Positions 11,418-20,806 of a DNA stretch of 64,000 nucleotides are shown here, in pieces. The position numbers and the translations under genes are program-made. The notes beneath the pieces were generated by a model that saw only the letters and a list, made by a program, of their open reading frames with translations, was not told the DNA's origin and did no database searches. Origin of the DNA: Scilla litardierei (Eukaryota; Streptophyta; Magnoliopsida; Asparagales; Asparagaceae); assembly GCA_030789695.1 (NCBI GenBank), contig CM061139.1, positions 106,986,837-107,050,836 of the forward strand, written 5' to 3'. How positions within the stretch are numbered: the stretch's first letter is position 1; each line of letters begins with the position of its first letter.

Positions 11418-13442
11418 TCAGCACTTATGCAATCCTTGAGATGATAGGTGTTTGTAAAACACATCTCTGGGGATCGCTTTCGTAAGCGGATCTGCTATCA
11501 TCTCATGCGTAGATATGTACCTAATGTCTACCTTGTTCTTATCAATGTCTTTTGCAAATTTATAGCGGATATCAATGTGTTTGGTCTTACAATGGAATTT
11601 AGGATCTTTGACATAGGCTATGGATGCTTGACTGTCACTGTATATTGGTACAGTATCTGAGTCACTTGCATCAATTAGCTTGTCTAAGAACTTCCTAAGC
11701 CAAACAGCTTCTTGGACCGCCATGCTAAATGCTACAAATTTGGCTTCCATAGTTGAAAGTGCGATGCAGGATTGCTTTTTGCTACTCCAGGATATTGCAC
11801 CAGATCCGAGTAGAAAAACATGTCCTGAGGTCGATCATCGCTCATCGAGATCACCCGCCCAATCAGCCTCAGTGTAGCCTTCGAGCCTCAAGGCATTTCC
11901 TTGATAGCATAAAGCATAGTCCACAGTCCCTTTAAGATACCGCATTATCATCTTAACCGCTTTCCAGTGTGTTTGCCCTGGATTGGATTGGGAACGACTT
12001 ACCATTCCAACGACAAAACAGATGTCCGGTCTTGTACACATCATAGCGTACATAAGACTACCAACTGCACTGGAATATGGAACTTTTTCCATAATTTCTT
12101 TTTCCTTTTGGTTCTTAGGACACATTTTCAGACATAAATTATCGCATTTGCTTATTGGAGTATCAATGGACTTACAGTCCTGCATATTAAAACGTTCTAA
12201 AACCTTCTTTATATAACTCTATTGTGAAAGAGAAAGAAGTTTCTTTGAACGATTCCTCGAAATCTTAACTCCAAGGATATATGCAGCTTCTCCCATGTCT
12301 TTCATCTCAAATACTGATGAAAGCCAAGCCTTGATATCCATCACAAAGCCCTTATCATTTCCGGCTATTAAAATGCCATCTACATATAGAGACATAATAA
12401 CATACTTGCTTTTGATCCTCTTGATATATACACAGTTATCTTCATCAAGCATGGTAAAACCATTTGATAAGACAACTTCTTGAAATCGTATATAGCATTG
12501 CCTCGAGGATTGTTTAAGACCATATATGGACTTACGAAGTTTACAAACCTTATGTTCGTTTCCTTCTTTTACAAACCCTGTTGGTTGTTCCATATAGATC
12601 TCCTCGTCCAATTCTCCATTGAGAAAGGCAGTCTTTACATCCATTTGATGTAATTCGAGGTCTAAGCAAGCCACCAAAGCCAGAATCAAGCGAAATGAGG
12701 TAAAACGAACAACAGGTGAGAAGGTCTCTTCGTAGTCTATCCCTTCCTGTTGCGTAAAACCTTTCGCGACAAGGCGAGCTTTATATCTGTCTATAGAACC
12801 ATCAGCCGTATGCTTGATCTTGAGAACCCATTTGTTCCCAATAGCTCTACGTCCTCTGGGTAAGTCAACCAAGTCCCAGACTCGGTTAATTTTCATGGAT
12901 TCTAATTCCTCCTTCATCGCTTCCATCCATTTGTCTTTTGCAGGGCATGATACGTCATGTTTGAAAGTAGCAAGCTCGTCATCATCTTGTAGTAAAGTCA
13001 TAAAGGTTTGTGGGAATTCATCCTCAAATATTATAGGAGCTAACCTTGTACGACTACTACATCGTATTTGAGACTCTTCAAGTCCTTGTTGACTCGAATT
13101 TGGATCAATTCTAATATTACTCCCACTTGGAATGAGATTAGAATTGCTCCCACTTGGATCATTATTCCCATATGGAATAGGATTCGCATCATTCGTATCA
13201 TCCATTGGTGAAGGTTGAAACGTATTTTCGTCTTCACCAAGAATTCTCCCACTCGAATGAGGTAATCCTTCTTGATCATAAATCTCAAATAGAGATAAGT
13301 CCTGACTTATCTCGCCCTGTCTTGGAAACTCATTTTCCAAGAAAGTAACATCCCTCGACTCAAATTCAATCAGTCCTCCATTGTCTTCCTGACCAATGAA
13401 AAATAACCGTTGGAGTTTTCTGCATATCGTATAAAGATACAT
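11418..13442 (-). pseudogene. pol: Copia B reverse transcriptase and RNase H, broken
   Basis: The RT block (12219-13442) runs from the integrase-RT linker into RT: KWVLKIKHTADGSIDRYKAR, QMDVKTAFLNGELDEEIYM and the active site, which reads LYVDG instead of LYVDD, so the second catalytic aspartate is lost. The next block (11835-12185) holds the RT-RNase H connection (YSSAVGSLMYAMMCTRPD, TEADWAGD). RNase H ends at 11418-11750 (MEAKFVA, SDSQASIAYVKDP, KHIDIRY, ADPLTK). TAG at 12219-12221 and TGA near 11832 separate the blocks. Confidence 0.92.
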
Positions 13443-13592
13443 TTCCTCCCCCTTGGCCCAAGTTTGCTATACTTATGGGAGGAAATATGTGCGTAGGATG
13501 CACACCCCCAAGGTTTTAATATGCTTAAGCAGGAGACCTTTGGTTCCACAACTCATAGGGAGTGGAGCTAACTGATTTCGAGGGTATGCGAT
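13443..13592 (-). pseudogene. pol: Copia B integrase, C-terminal piece
   Basis: The minus strand encodes a STPYELW segment, the copia integrase motif before the C-terminal domain, cut at 13592 by element II. The N-terminal part resumes at 25562. GCGAT at 13588-13592 is one copy of element II's target duplication. Confidence 0.75.
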
Positions 13593-13955
13593 TGATCGCG
13601 CCCCGGATACACGTCCCGAGGTGACGGTTGTAGTTTTACCGCAAGCGCACGGTATGGTGGCGAGCGGGTATCGAACACAGGGAGGACGAATGACCGTGCT
13701 TCCTCCTGATCAACCTGGCTATTTAGGAACAGAGATAATTGCCTTGGGCGATCCTGTCACAATCGTCAGACAAATTTGCGAAATATCAAATCGAATAAAG
13801 AACGTCTAGGGAAAGGGGAATCCCCACTACTCACCGTATTTCATAAATGTGGTTCGCCGGTATCGAAATCGCTAGAATGAGAATTTGGATGAACTAGTTG
13901 CAACTAAATGTGGAACCAAGCTCACGCTCTCGCGCTGTTGCCGGTCTATAGCTAT

Positions 13956-14259
13956 CCTAGGTTTGGGTCCAATCTCTTGCAAACCCTAGCCTAGGGAAGC
14001 TAGCATTAGGATCAACATCATCGTCCAATTGCGCACCGAGCCCAATCTCTTGCAAACTCGGTCCACAATCTAAATTAGGATAGTTCCTACCCGTCCAATC
14101 TCTTGCAAACGGGTATCGGCACAGAATTCCAACCGGAGGTCCTAGTATCGGTCCAATCTCTTGCAAACCGATACTTCGAAAATCCGACTCCAACCCAATT
14201 CGGATTTCTAGGGCTTCCTATCAAATTGGGATCCAATCTCTTGCAAATCCCAATTGATA
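13956..14259 (-). repeat. Element II 3' LTR stem-loop array
   Basis: Same five stem-loops as in the 5' LTR at 24105-24407, each with the loop TCCAATCTCTTGCAAA (first base variable) on the + strand. Confidence 0.85.
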
Positions 14260-14645
14260 TGAATACCTAGCTATCCGTAGTAATTCGATCCCAATCTAAT
14301 CCCTAATAACAATCCTAGCTCAATTTCTACCAATTCAACACAAATAGGAAATAGGGCTTGTAGGGTTCATCCCCACGCCCCGAGACGTGGAGACTACTCA
14401 CAAATCATAGCAATAGCACAAAAATAATCGATGAAATAGGCAATGGAATTCATCACAACAATGATATAAACAATAAAAATAGAGTTTTTGGGGAAGAGAA
14501 ATGCAAACCAATGTAGATCTTCAATTAATCCAACAAAAATCCAAGTTTTTCTCTTCTCCAATCACAATTAATAAAGCTAAAAAGTAGACTCAAAAAGCTG
14601 CAAAAAATCTGAGAGATAGCCCCCAAAACTAGGGTAAAAACAGAG

Positions 14646-14654
14646 CTTAAATAG
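14646..14654 (-). promoter_or_regulatory. Element II 3' LTR TATA-like box
   Basis: The minus strand reads CTATTTAAG, about 80 nt downstream of the palindrome array. It is the copy of the 5' LTR box at 24794-24802. Confidence 0.6.
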
Positions 14655-14736
14655 CCCCAAAAATCGTCTAAAAATCCTGACCAAAACGCCCCTGCACAGC
14701 CTGTTTTCCGCAAATTTCGCTACAGGCAGCGCATCG

Positions 14737-15117
14737 CACTCGGCCGAGTGACAAAAGTCGCTCGGCCGAGTGAAAACCCTGTCATTTTCCAGTAAGTCGT
14801 GGGCTTCAGGGGTCTTCAGTTCGGGGGCGGCTCGGCCGAGTGAGTTGTCGTCACTCGGCCGATGGCTTCACTTCACTCGGGCGGACGGGATTTACCACTC
14901 GGCCGAGTGGGTCTTCTGAAGCTCAGGTGGCCGAAAAACAGAAACTTCGACATTTTGAAGGGGCTTCGTCTGGGCGCCACTCGGGCGGACGTGGTATCGT
15001 CACTCGGCCGATGTGGTCTCCGTCGCTCGGCCGAGTACACATGGAAATCGTGTCTGAACGGGTCGGCCGAGCAGTGTCTCGCTGGTCGGCCGAGTGGCTC
15101 CTCCACTCGGCCGAGTG
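14737..15117. repeat. Element II 3' LTR palindrome array (CACTCGGCCGAGTG)
   Basis: About eleven full or degenerate copies of the 14-bp palindrome in 380 bp, for example perfect copies at 14737-14750 and 15104-15117. Confidence 0.9.
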
Positions 15118-15413
15118 GGACACAAAAAATGCCCAATCTGATTGTTTTGGCCTCCTCGTCCTTCCTGCGACGTCCATTCTTCTTCCGCTCCTCTCCAATC
15201 AGCAAAATACCCCTCGGGGAGGTCGTCGGTGGCCGTCTAGATTACACGCATCTCGAGATCACTCCTAATCGCGCCAAATCACCTGAAATGCGACAAAAAC
15301 AACAAATCGTGAAAAGCATCGCAATATCGTCGATATATCGTGAAAAACATGATTTGGGCGATCAAAATGGCATGCAAACATGCGGGAAAAGGGTGTAAAA
15401 TAAGGAGTGATCA

Positions 15414-15427
15414 AAATCCCCCAAGCT
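15414..15427 (-). other. Element II polypurine tract
   Basis: The minus strand reads AGCTTGGGGGATTT directly before the 3' LTR. The core AGCTTGGGGG also occurs at 16010-16019, 17041-17050 and 20938-20947. Confidence 0.85.
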
Positions 15428-17391
15428 TGCCTCTTACTCGTCCTCGAGGAAGATAAGTAAAAGGCGAACCCGGTGGATTCGGAAAAAGAAAACGGCGAAA
15501 AAAACGAGAAAAAAAAGAAAAACGAAGAAGAATGAAAACGAAACGAAAATAAAGAAAGAAAGAAGCGAAGAGGAAGGATGCTAGATCATTTTCTCAGGAC
15601 GTGGGTTTCACTTACTCTTATAGCATGCACCGAATGAGAAATACATGTCAAAGAATCTTATTTTGATATCATAGTATAATAGTGCAAATAGAAATAGAAA
15701 TCCCACGAACAACGATATAATCATGAAAAACGGAATGATTTTAAAATCAACATCGTCTGAATCATTTAAAGCGGTATACAAATCACAGACCACACACTTT
15801 TCAATTGAACGCTTTCTATCTGGAGTATAAGAGTATCACACTATAGAATAGAGAGAATGGAAAAGTTTGGATTTCATGAAATGAACGCTAGGCTTAGATT
15901 TCTGGATTTCGTGAAGCTAGAAACAATCTCACCGAGTATAGAATATTACTTAGCCTAGGTTGTCGTGCAATGTCAAGTAGTCACTCTCTCACACATCAAT
16001 GGATCCCCTCCCCCAAGCTTATCTATAAGCGTGGTGGCACAAAAAAAAATATTTAAATCCCCATTTTTCATACATATAGCTCCAAAAAGCAAAGAAGAGA
16101 AAGAAGAGAGAAAGTGGGATGGGATATTTTATTGAGGATTTTTCCTCCATTTCTTTTCTCTCTTTTTTTTTTCTTCTCTCTTTTTTTTTCTTTGCAATAA
16201 GCAATATATACACAATGATCCCAACTCAGAGAGAGGTAATGATATACAAGAATGTTTTTCTCTCTTTTATTCTCTTTTTTTAGAATAAGAAACTTGGAGC
16301 TAGGAATTAATAGTGGGGGAAATGCCATAAAAATAGAATCACTAAGGGGGGGATTCACCAATGATTTTAAAAGTAGAGAAATGATGTTCAAGATTTGTGG
16401 AGAAAGAAATAAATGTAACTCTCAGTTCACTCTATAAGATATGCACGACAACTTCAGCAGGGTAATCTAATCTACTCAGTTTCGATCACAAAAAAGCTAA
16501 CTAATCCAGATATATCATAGCTAACATCATTCAATCATCCTGAAGTGAAGTGTACAATTCATGCATATAGAAGTGATATAGGAAAAGAAATCAGTACTCC
16601 AGATATAGGCATTCAATGCGTGAATCTTGGTGTGTTTTCTGTGATAGCATACATATAAATATTCAGGCTCAGCTAATAATAAAACTTCATCCATTTTCAT
16701 GTGGAAAAAGTGTGGGTTACTATTTCTAAATGCAAAGCAAGTCATAGCATATGATATCAGAAATAAAACCTAAGACATGACAAATATAGCATGCATATAG
16801 AATAAGCTAACTCCACGTAGACATCATCACAGAAAATTCATCTCTAGCATGAGATGAAAAAGGAAAGAAGTAAAGATAAAAGGAAAATAGAACTATGCAA
16901 TGCGACACACAGGAAAATAAGAAAAACGTGATGCATGGCAAGATAAAGGGAAAATAATGAAAAATAGGTGCAAAAGTGAAAAACGGTGTGAAAAACTGAA
17001 AATAAAGGTGGCTAAACGAAAAAGAAAGTGAGGACTCACTCCCCCAAGCTAAACGGCACAGTGTCCTCAATGTGCAAAGTGTGGCACACAGAGAGACAAG
17101 TAATGAGAAGTGCAAGTGAGGATGCATGCATGATGGAAAGAAAAAAGATAATAAAAGGAAAAATAAAGAAGTGAAACTATGATGCGGATATGATGCATGC
17201 ACAGATATGAGTGATACGAGGATATATGTGTCACCGAAAAGCTCTCCCTCTCTCCCAAAAAAGATATATAGAGATACGGCAAAATGAGAAACCCAAAATA
17301 AGTGAGGGGAGGGGGGGTGGACAAAAAGACATCAGGACCCAGCAGAAACGGACATCACAACGGCAAAAGGAATCGATGGCATCAAGGGTGC
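15428..17391 (-). other. Element II 3' noncoding region with two polypurine-tract-like repeats
   Basis: About 2 kb of AT-rich DNA without a supportable ORF. It aligns by eye with 52481-54294 of element IV over several blocks, such as CAGGACGTGGGTTT near 15597 and the region around 17041-17095. AGCTTGGGGG (minus strand) recurs at 16010-16019 and 17041-17050, at matching places in IV. Confidence 0.75.
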
Positions 17392-19587
17392 CTAGGAAGG
17401 TGGTGCTGCGCCGTCTCCGTCCTGAGGCGGAGGTGGTGGTGGTGGTGGTGTGGGCTGCTGAGCTGGGGTGAGGGTGTAAGTGGAAGCAGGTCTAGTGTGT
17501 GTGGAAGTGTGTGTGGGAACCTGCTGGGTGGGCGGGGGTACGCGTGGGAGACGCTCCAGAACCTGTGTAAGGCAGTAGTGGATCTGGGGGATCAGCTCGA
17601 AGCGTCCAGCCATCGTAGAGACGGTGGAGGACAGGGTCCTAAGGTCTCCTCTAAGACCACTCACCGCCAACTCAAGAGCACGTATGCTCTGCAGTACAGT
17701 GTCGGGCGGGGGTGGTGCAGAGGGACGCACCGGTCTAGGCTGCGCAAGGCGAGGCTGGCGTACGCGAGTGGAGTATGTAACGGGCTCAGCAGGGAAGGGG
17801 ACAAAAGGTGCCGCGCCAGCAAATGTGGGCCTGGCCTCAGTGTGAGGCCGGGACGCCGGCTGGTGAGAAGTGGAGGCAGCGGCAGCAAAAGAAGCGTGCA
17901 AAGGTGGCAACGAGGTGGCAAGAGAGGTCAGTGGCCCAGAAGTGTGGACAGACGCCACGACGCTCTCGGAGAATACGGCGGCTGTGGAGACAGAGGAATC
18001 TCCCGCTGGGGTGGACGTGTGTGGACCAAAAGGCGCAATCCCAGCAGAGATCATGCTAGCCATGGTCTCCACGACCGCGGCAAACGAGGGCTCTCCACTC
18101 TCGACAAAGGTCGGTGGGCGCTTGGGGAGTGCTGAGGAAAGAGGCTCCACGGACAAAGGGCCGGAGGCGGAAGTGGGAGTGGTGGTGACAGCCTCGAAAG
18201 TGGTGACAGTGGTGGAAGTGGGCTCAGCAAAAGTACTCTCGACACTGGCAGAGGTGGGGACAGAAGTGTCAGGAGCAGCAGAAACGTCAGGAACAGGCTG
18301 AGGGGCCACAGGGTCGACAAGGTCGGCAGCAGGCTCGGCAGGGTGTGCAGCAGGGTCTGCGGGGGCAGCGTGGGCAGCGTGGGCAGCGTGGGCCTGCTCA
18401 GCCTCCTCGGCCTCGAGCACGTAGGCGGCGGGGATGAGGACATCCATCGCCGGAATCCAGTCAACGTGGGCTGGTGCAATCAGAGTCCGAGCAGGGCTCG
18501 GGAGAATCATGTAATCGGCCCCATAGGGGCCGTGCAACCAAACCCAGTGACGCTCACCATGCGGACGAAGCATCTTCATCCGGGCCATAACGTCTATCGA
18601 CAGAGAAGTGGGGCCCGATACTCGCCGCAGGTCGTCGGGTAGGTCCTCGCCGGTCATCATGGTAAGCAAGGTGATCAGACCGCCGCAGCATATCAGTGAG
18701 CGAGCGCCCACCGACACAATGATACGGTCTAGAAACCAAGCCGCAATGTCGATCATGACGGCGGGGACAAGCTCGTGTCCATCCCTAGATAGAGCTCTGG
18801 GACGTGTCATCGCATAGAGCATGTAGAGCTCTGGCGTAGACATCGTGCCCGGCTCATATCTGGCCAGAAAGGTAGTCGCCATAAGGCGCTGGGCAATACG
18901 TAGGCAGGGGTGGACAATGGCCGAGGCCTTGGCCCTACTAGGGTCAAAGGCGGCGTGGTGGCCGGTAATCCGGGCCCAGAAGGCGCCGGCGTCGAAAGAA
19001 GGTGGGGGGATGTGGGTAGGGCCGTAGCCGCGATCGGCACCGGGGACGGCGGGCCATGAGAAAAATGCTCTCATCATATCGAGAGTGACCTGGCACTCTC
19101 GATCCATGAACCGGAATGAGCATCCCTCATCGGTCCGGGCGATCGAACTCAAAACCTCAAGTGTCGGGCGGGTAAAAGTATCCGCCGACACCTGATGGAA
19201 GTCGCGCCAACCCACGTTGTCGTACAACGTGAGTATCCCCTCAAGTACCCCCAGTCGTCCTAGGTCAGCGAGGTGTGCAAACCTGGAGGGTACGATCGAG
19301 TGCTGGGAGATACGGTCGAAGACGGCGCGGTGTGCATCGTCTCGGAATGTAATCCCGAGCGGCCCGACCAGTGGAGCCGGTGGTGGTGGCTGTGGATCGG
19401 CAGGGAGAGGCTGTGCGGGCTGTGGGTGTGCTGCAGGCTGTGCGGGGTGTGCGGAGCCTACAGGCTGTGCGGGGTGTGTGGGAGAAGGTGGAGGAGAGTC
19501 CTCCACCAAGTGGGAGGGGCCGGGCTCGTCCGACCGCTTCCGCTTGGCGGAAGCTCTCGTCGACCGCGGCCGTGTCCGGGGCGGCAT
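17392..19587 (-). CDS. Element II ORF2: nuclear, coiled-coil Athila-associated protein
   Basis: 731 residues from the ATG encoding MPPRTRPRS. I chose this start because it is shared with element IV, although the frame stays open 57 codons upstream. Residues 15-18 are KRKR, a nuclear-localisation-like motif at the same place in IV. A globular region follows (FRDDAHRAVFDRISQHSIVP, GWRDFHQVSADTFTRPTLEV), then an Ala/Pro/Ser/Thr-rich linker, then a heptad-like coiled coil (SIRALELAVSGLRGDLRTL) and a Pro-rich end. The globular part resembles the extra ORF of Athila-group elements. I see no signal peptide or clear envelope features. Its function is unknown; nuclear action on the element's own DNA or RNA is inference. 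Confidence 0.85.
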   Translation of the reverse strand: MPPRTRPRSTRASAKRKRSDEPGPSHLVEDSPPPSPTHPAQPVGSAHPAQPAAHPQPAQPLPADPQPPPPAPLVGPLGITFRDDAHRAVFDRISQHSIVPSRFAHLADLGRLGVLEGILTLYDNVGWRDFHQVSADTFTRPTLEVLSSIARTDEGCSFRFMDRECQVTLDMMRAFFSWPAVPGADRGYGPTHIPPPSFDAGAFWARITGHHAAFDPSRAKASAIVHPCLRIAQRLMATTFLARYEPGTMSTPELYMLYAMTRPRALSRDGHELVPAVMIDIAAWFLDRIIVSVGARSLICCGGLITLLTMMTGEDLPDDLRRVSGPTSLSIDVMARMKMLRPHGERHWVWLHGPYGADYMILPSPARTLIAPAHVDWIPAMDVLIPAAYVLEAEEAEQAHAAHAAHAAPADPAAHPAEPAADLVDPVAPQPVPDVSAAPDTSVPTSASVESTFAEPTSTTVTTFEAVTTTPTSASGPLSVEPLSSALPKRPPTFVESGEPSFAAVVETMASMISAGIAPFGPHTSTPAGDSSVSTAAVFSESVVASVHTSGPLTSLATSLPPLHASFAAAASTSHQPASRPHTEARPTFAGAAPFVPFPAEPVTYSTRVRQPRLAQPRPVRPSAPPPPDTVLQSIRALELAVSGLRGDLRTLSSTVSTMAGRFELIPQIHYCLTQVLERLPRVPPPTQQVPTHTSTHTRPASTYTLTPAQQPTPPPPPPPPQDGDGAAPPS

Positions 19588-20131
19588 ATCAGCCCCGAGC
19601 GCGCGCCGAAAAGTGAAAAGTGCGGCGTGTGCACAAAGAGTGGAAAGAGTATACCCAAACACGCCGCGAGTGCTAAGCAGTGGAAGTGTGCGAAGTCCGC
19701 GCCTCCACGAAATCCAAAACAGCCCGTAGAAGCTCCCCTGAGCTCCCCTAAGCTCCAAAAAGCAACCTGCGCATGGAAAAGCGATATCAGCGAGTAATAA
19801 TCAAAATGTATGGAGCAATAGGGGTATAACGGATAGATATGGGAATTGATTCGGGTTAGGGGTTCGATTAATACACGGATCCTCAAAAACTACGCAAAAA
19901 GAGAAGAAAATGGTGAGAACGAGCGAACCGGAGGTGATCGGAGACAAGGCCGCCGGCGGCGACTCGGGCGAGGCGTCGGCGGACTCGGCCGGCGGTGGCG
20001 GGGCGAGCGGCGGCGGGGCAGCGGCGGTCGGGTGAGTGAGGGTCGAGCGAGGGGGAATCGGGCGTGGGAGCTGAAGGGGCGCGGGCGAGAATTTGGGGGT
20101 TTTCGTTTTCGAATTCCGCGCCCCCCTTCAG

Positions 20132-20142
20132 CTTATATATAG
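20132..20142 (-). promoter_or_regulatory. Element II internal TATA box
   Basis: The minus strand reads CTATATATAAG ten bases downstream of the last palindrome. An identical 11-mer is at 56856-56866 in element IV, in the same context. Confidence 0.75.
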
Positions 20143-20151
20143 AAAAGTTAC

Positions 20152-20478
20152 GACTCGGCCGAGTGACGTGGTCACTCGGCCGAGCGAGGCAAATAAAAAT
20201 TTCTCCCCGATATCGCTTCGGCCGAGTGGCTTTGCCAGACTCGGCCGAGTGGAGTAAGTCCATTCGGCCGAGTGACTCAAGCTACTCGGCATGACTCGTC
20301 CTAGGAGGGTATCCGTTTTACTCGGCCGAGTGAATATATATACTCGGCCGAGTAGCAGTTATAATGAAATGAGGAAGATATACAGAGAGTTGGGTACAGC
20401 AGACTTCCCTCGTTCGTGAGCGGCTCGGCCGGACGAACTTCTGGACTCGGCCGAGTGACTAGTATACTCGGCCGAGTG
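20152..20478. repeat. Element II internal palindrome array (CTCGGCCGAG core)
   Basis: About ten copies of the ACTCGGCCGAGT palindrome, for example at 20152-20165 and 20465-20478. Same motif as in the LTRs of II and IV. Confidence 0.9.
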
Positions 20479-20806
20479 AGCCTTGTATTCTGCTGTTTGT
20501 CTTCGTTTGGGCTCTAAACTCCGTCTTTCTTTCTCCAGTCGATTTCAAGCTCCTCCTAAGCGTCGAACGCCTTCTTGGGGCGCTCCTCATCGTCTCGTTC
20601 ATCCTCCTCATTATGATCTACCTATCTTCTCTCCTGTCAAGAAAAATAGGACCCGTTATCACAAAATTTTTGGTCGGATGACTCAAAACACTAAAAGTCT
20701 AAAAAAACGAGAATAAAGAAAAAGTAAAAATGAAGCAAAAACCGTCGGGTTGCCTCCCGACAAGCGCTCGTTTTAGGTCGTGAGCTCGACCCCCTATAAT
20801 TTTCAA

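Larger units (their letters stand above)
13593..15413 (-). repeat. Element II 3' LTR
   Basis: 1,821 bp, + strand start TGATCGCGCC and end GAGTGATCA, so the ends are inverted (TGATC/GATCA). Contains a palindrome array (14737-15117), a TATA box (14646-14654) and five stem-loops (13956-14259). Confidence 0.97.
19588..20806 (-). promoter_or_regulatory. Element II internal promoter region for ORF2
   Basis: 1.2 kb between gag-PR and ORF2. It holds a second palindrome array (20152-20478), then a TATA box (20132-20142), then about 520 nt of presumed 5' leader. The order matches that in the LTR, and the same arrangement exists in element IV. Confidence 0.7.

Noticed and set aside
14840..15398. Overlapping ORFs of 85-178 codons on both strands (also 25010-25546)
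   Set aside because: They run through the palindrome array, whose repeats lack stops in several frames; they are LTR DNA with no protein motif.
16068..17324. Ser/Phe-rich minus-strand ORFs with hydrophobic stretches
   Set aside because: AT-rich noncoding DNA; the reading frames are not conserved in element IV although the nucleotides partly are.
15428..17391. Hidden RT or integrase remnants in element II
   Set aside because: I looked for YXDD, RNase H and HHCC/DDE motifs in all frames here and at 19588-20806 and saw none.
17302..18301. 277-codon and other + strand ORFs opposite ORF2
   Set aside because: Antisense shadow of the GC-rich ORF2, with no conserved domain and no match in IV.
17392..19587. 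Envelope-like identity for ORF2
   Set aside because: Its position matches the Athila env-like ORF, but from the shared start there is no signal peptide or convincing membrane anchor, and a KRKR motif suggests the nucleus.
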